From Verrucomicrobiota bacterium (GTDB lineage Bacteria > Verrucomicrobiota > Verrucomicrobiia > Limisphaerales > UBA9464), in contig JAPLUH010000143.1 of assembly GCA_026397675.1 (NCBI GenBank), positions 1-7,623 of the forward strand: a stretch of DNA of 7,623 bases, in the 5' to 3' direction. The stretch's first letter is position 1, and every line of letters starts with the position of its first letter. The notes below the pieces were generated by a model that was not told the origin of the DNA, made no database searches, and saw nothing but the letters and a program-made list of their open reading frames with translations. The position numbers and the translations under genes were made by a program. Below, one piece after another: positions 7,298 through 7,623 of the stretch.

Positions 7298-7623
7298 TGA
7301 ACCGTCTGGCTCAACTTGATCACCGGTACGTCTGGCATCCATTCACCCAGATGCAGGACTGGTTGCGCACTGAGCCCATTGTGTTGGTCGAAGGGAAGGG
7401 GGCGGTCTTGCGCGATGTGAAGGGTCGGGAGTATCTCGACGCCAACGCCTCCATTTGGACCAACCTTCATGGTCACCGGAATCCCCGCATCGATGCGGCC
7501 ATTCGACGTCAGCTGACCCGAGTGGCGCACACTTCAGCCCTGGGTCTGGCCAGTGGACCCGCGGCGGAATTGGCCGAGCAATTGGTGCGACTGGCGCGGG
7601 GACCGAAAGGTCAGCCCCGGCTC
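7297..7623 (+). CDS. bioA: Adenosylmethionine/lysine--8-amino-7-oxononanoate aminotransferase BioA (5' part)
   Basis: The first 109 codons of a class III PLP aminotransferase, open to the right edge (full BioA is about 430-450 residues). It converts KAPA to 7,8-diaminopelargonate. The N-terminus is diagnostic: YVWHPFTQMQDW at residues 11-22, then a glycine-rich strand segment VEGKGAVLRDVKGREYLDANASIWTN and HGHRNPRIDAAIRRQL, AHTSALG. The WHPFTQM motif has Phe where E. coli BioA has the substrate-site Tyr17 (WHPYTSM), a form I recall as common in BioA proteins outside enterobacteria. The PLP lysine lies beyond the window. The ATG shares its A with the bioF stop (TGATG), with a weak GGATGGA at 7283-7289. 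Whether the amino donor is S-adenosylmethionine or lysine cannot be told from this part. It has no stop in the window, so it is a truncated record, not a broken gene. Confidence 0.92.
   Translation, partial: MNRLAQLDHRYVWHPFTQMQDWLRTEPIVLVEGKGAVLRDVKGREYLDANASIWTNLHGHRNPRIDAAIRRQLTRVAHTSALGLASGPAAELAEQLVRLARGPKGQPRL

Overview
The window is GC-rich, fully coding bacterial DNA with every supported gene on the + strand. An outer-membrane factor (TolC-type) plus an RND pump points to a Gram-negative (diderm) cell. Most starts lack a recognisable Shine-Dalgarno sequence, and the amidohydrolase and biotin genes gave me an impression of the PVC group, perhaps Verrucomicrobiota. That taxonomic guess is low confidence and comes from memory of similar proteins, not from any search.

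Left part (1-3554): the 3' end of a CzcC/TolC-like outer-membrane channel gene overlaps by 4 bp (ATGA) a complete 1055-residue heavy-metal RND pump. The pump has the DFG-x3-D-x6-E pattern in transmembrane helix 4 that is typical of CzcA-type divalent cation exporters, not of CusA-type copper/silver pumps. The periplasmic adaptor (CzcB) is not in the window and presumably lies upstream. This is the tail of a metal-efflux operon.

A 75-bp gap (3555-3629) is the only real intergenic space in the window. It holds a short weak hairpin but no convincing terminator or promoter.

Right part (3630-7623): five closely packed genes follow. They are a short ribosome hibernation factor (HPF/RaiA family) with a very basic tail, a metal-dependent amidohydrolase of the TRZ/ATZ/deaminase type, a FabG-like short-chain dehydrogenase, bioF (8-amino-7-oxononanoate synthase) and the start of bioA (7,8-diaminopelargonic acid aminotransferase), which runs off the right edge. 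Junctions are a 14-bp overlap, a 4-bp ATGA overlap, a 32-bp gap (or a 4-bp GTGA overlap if an upstream GTG is used) and a 1-bp TGATG overlap, so co-transcription and translational coupling are likely.

BioF makes KAPA from pimeloyl-ACP or pimeloyl-CoA and alanine, and BioA aminates it to DAPA. The SDR could supply a reduced acyl intermediate upstream of BioF. The amidohydrolase has no obvious biotin role; its nearest recalled resemblance is to aminodeoxyfutalosine deaminases of the futalosine menaquinone route. I see no CRISPR array, mobile element, tRNA or rRNA, and nothing that clearly amounts to a new system. The most interesting points are the extra SDR and amidohydrolase joined to bioFA, and the HPF gene heading that unit.
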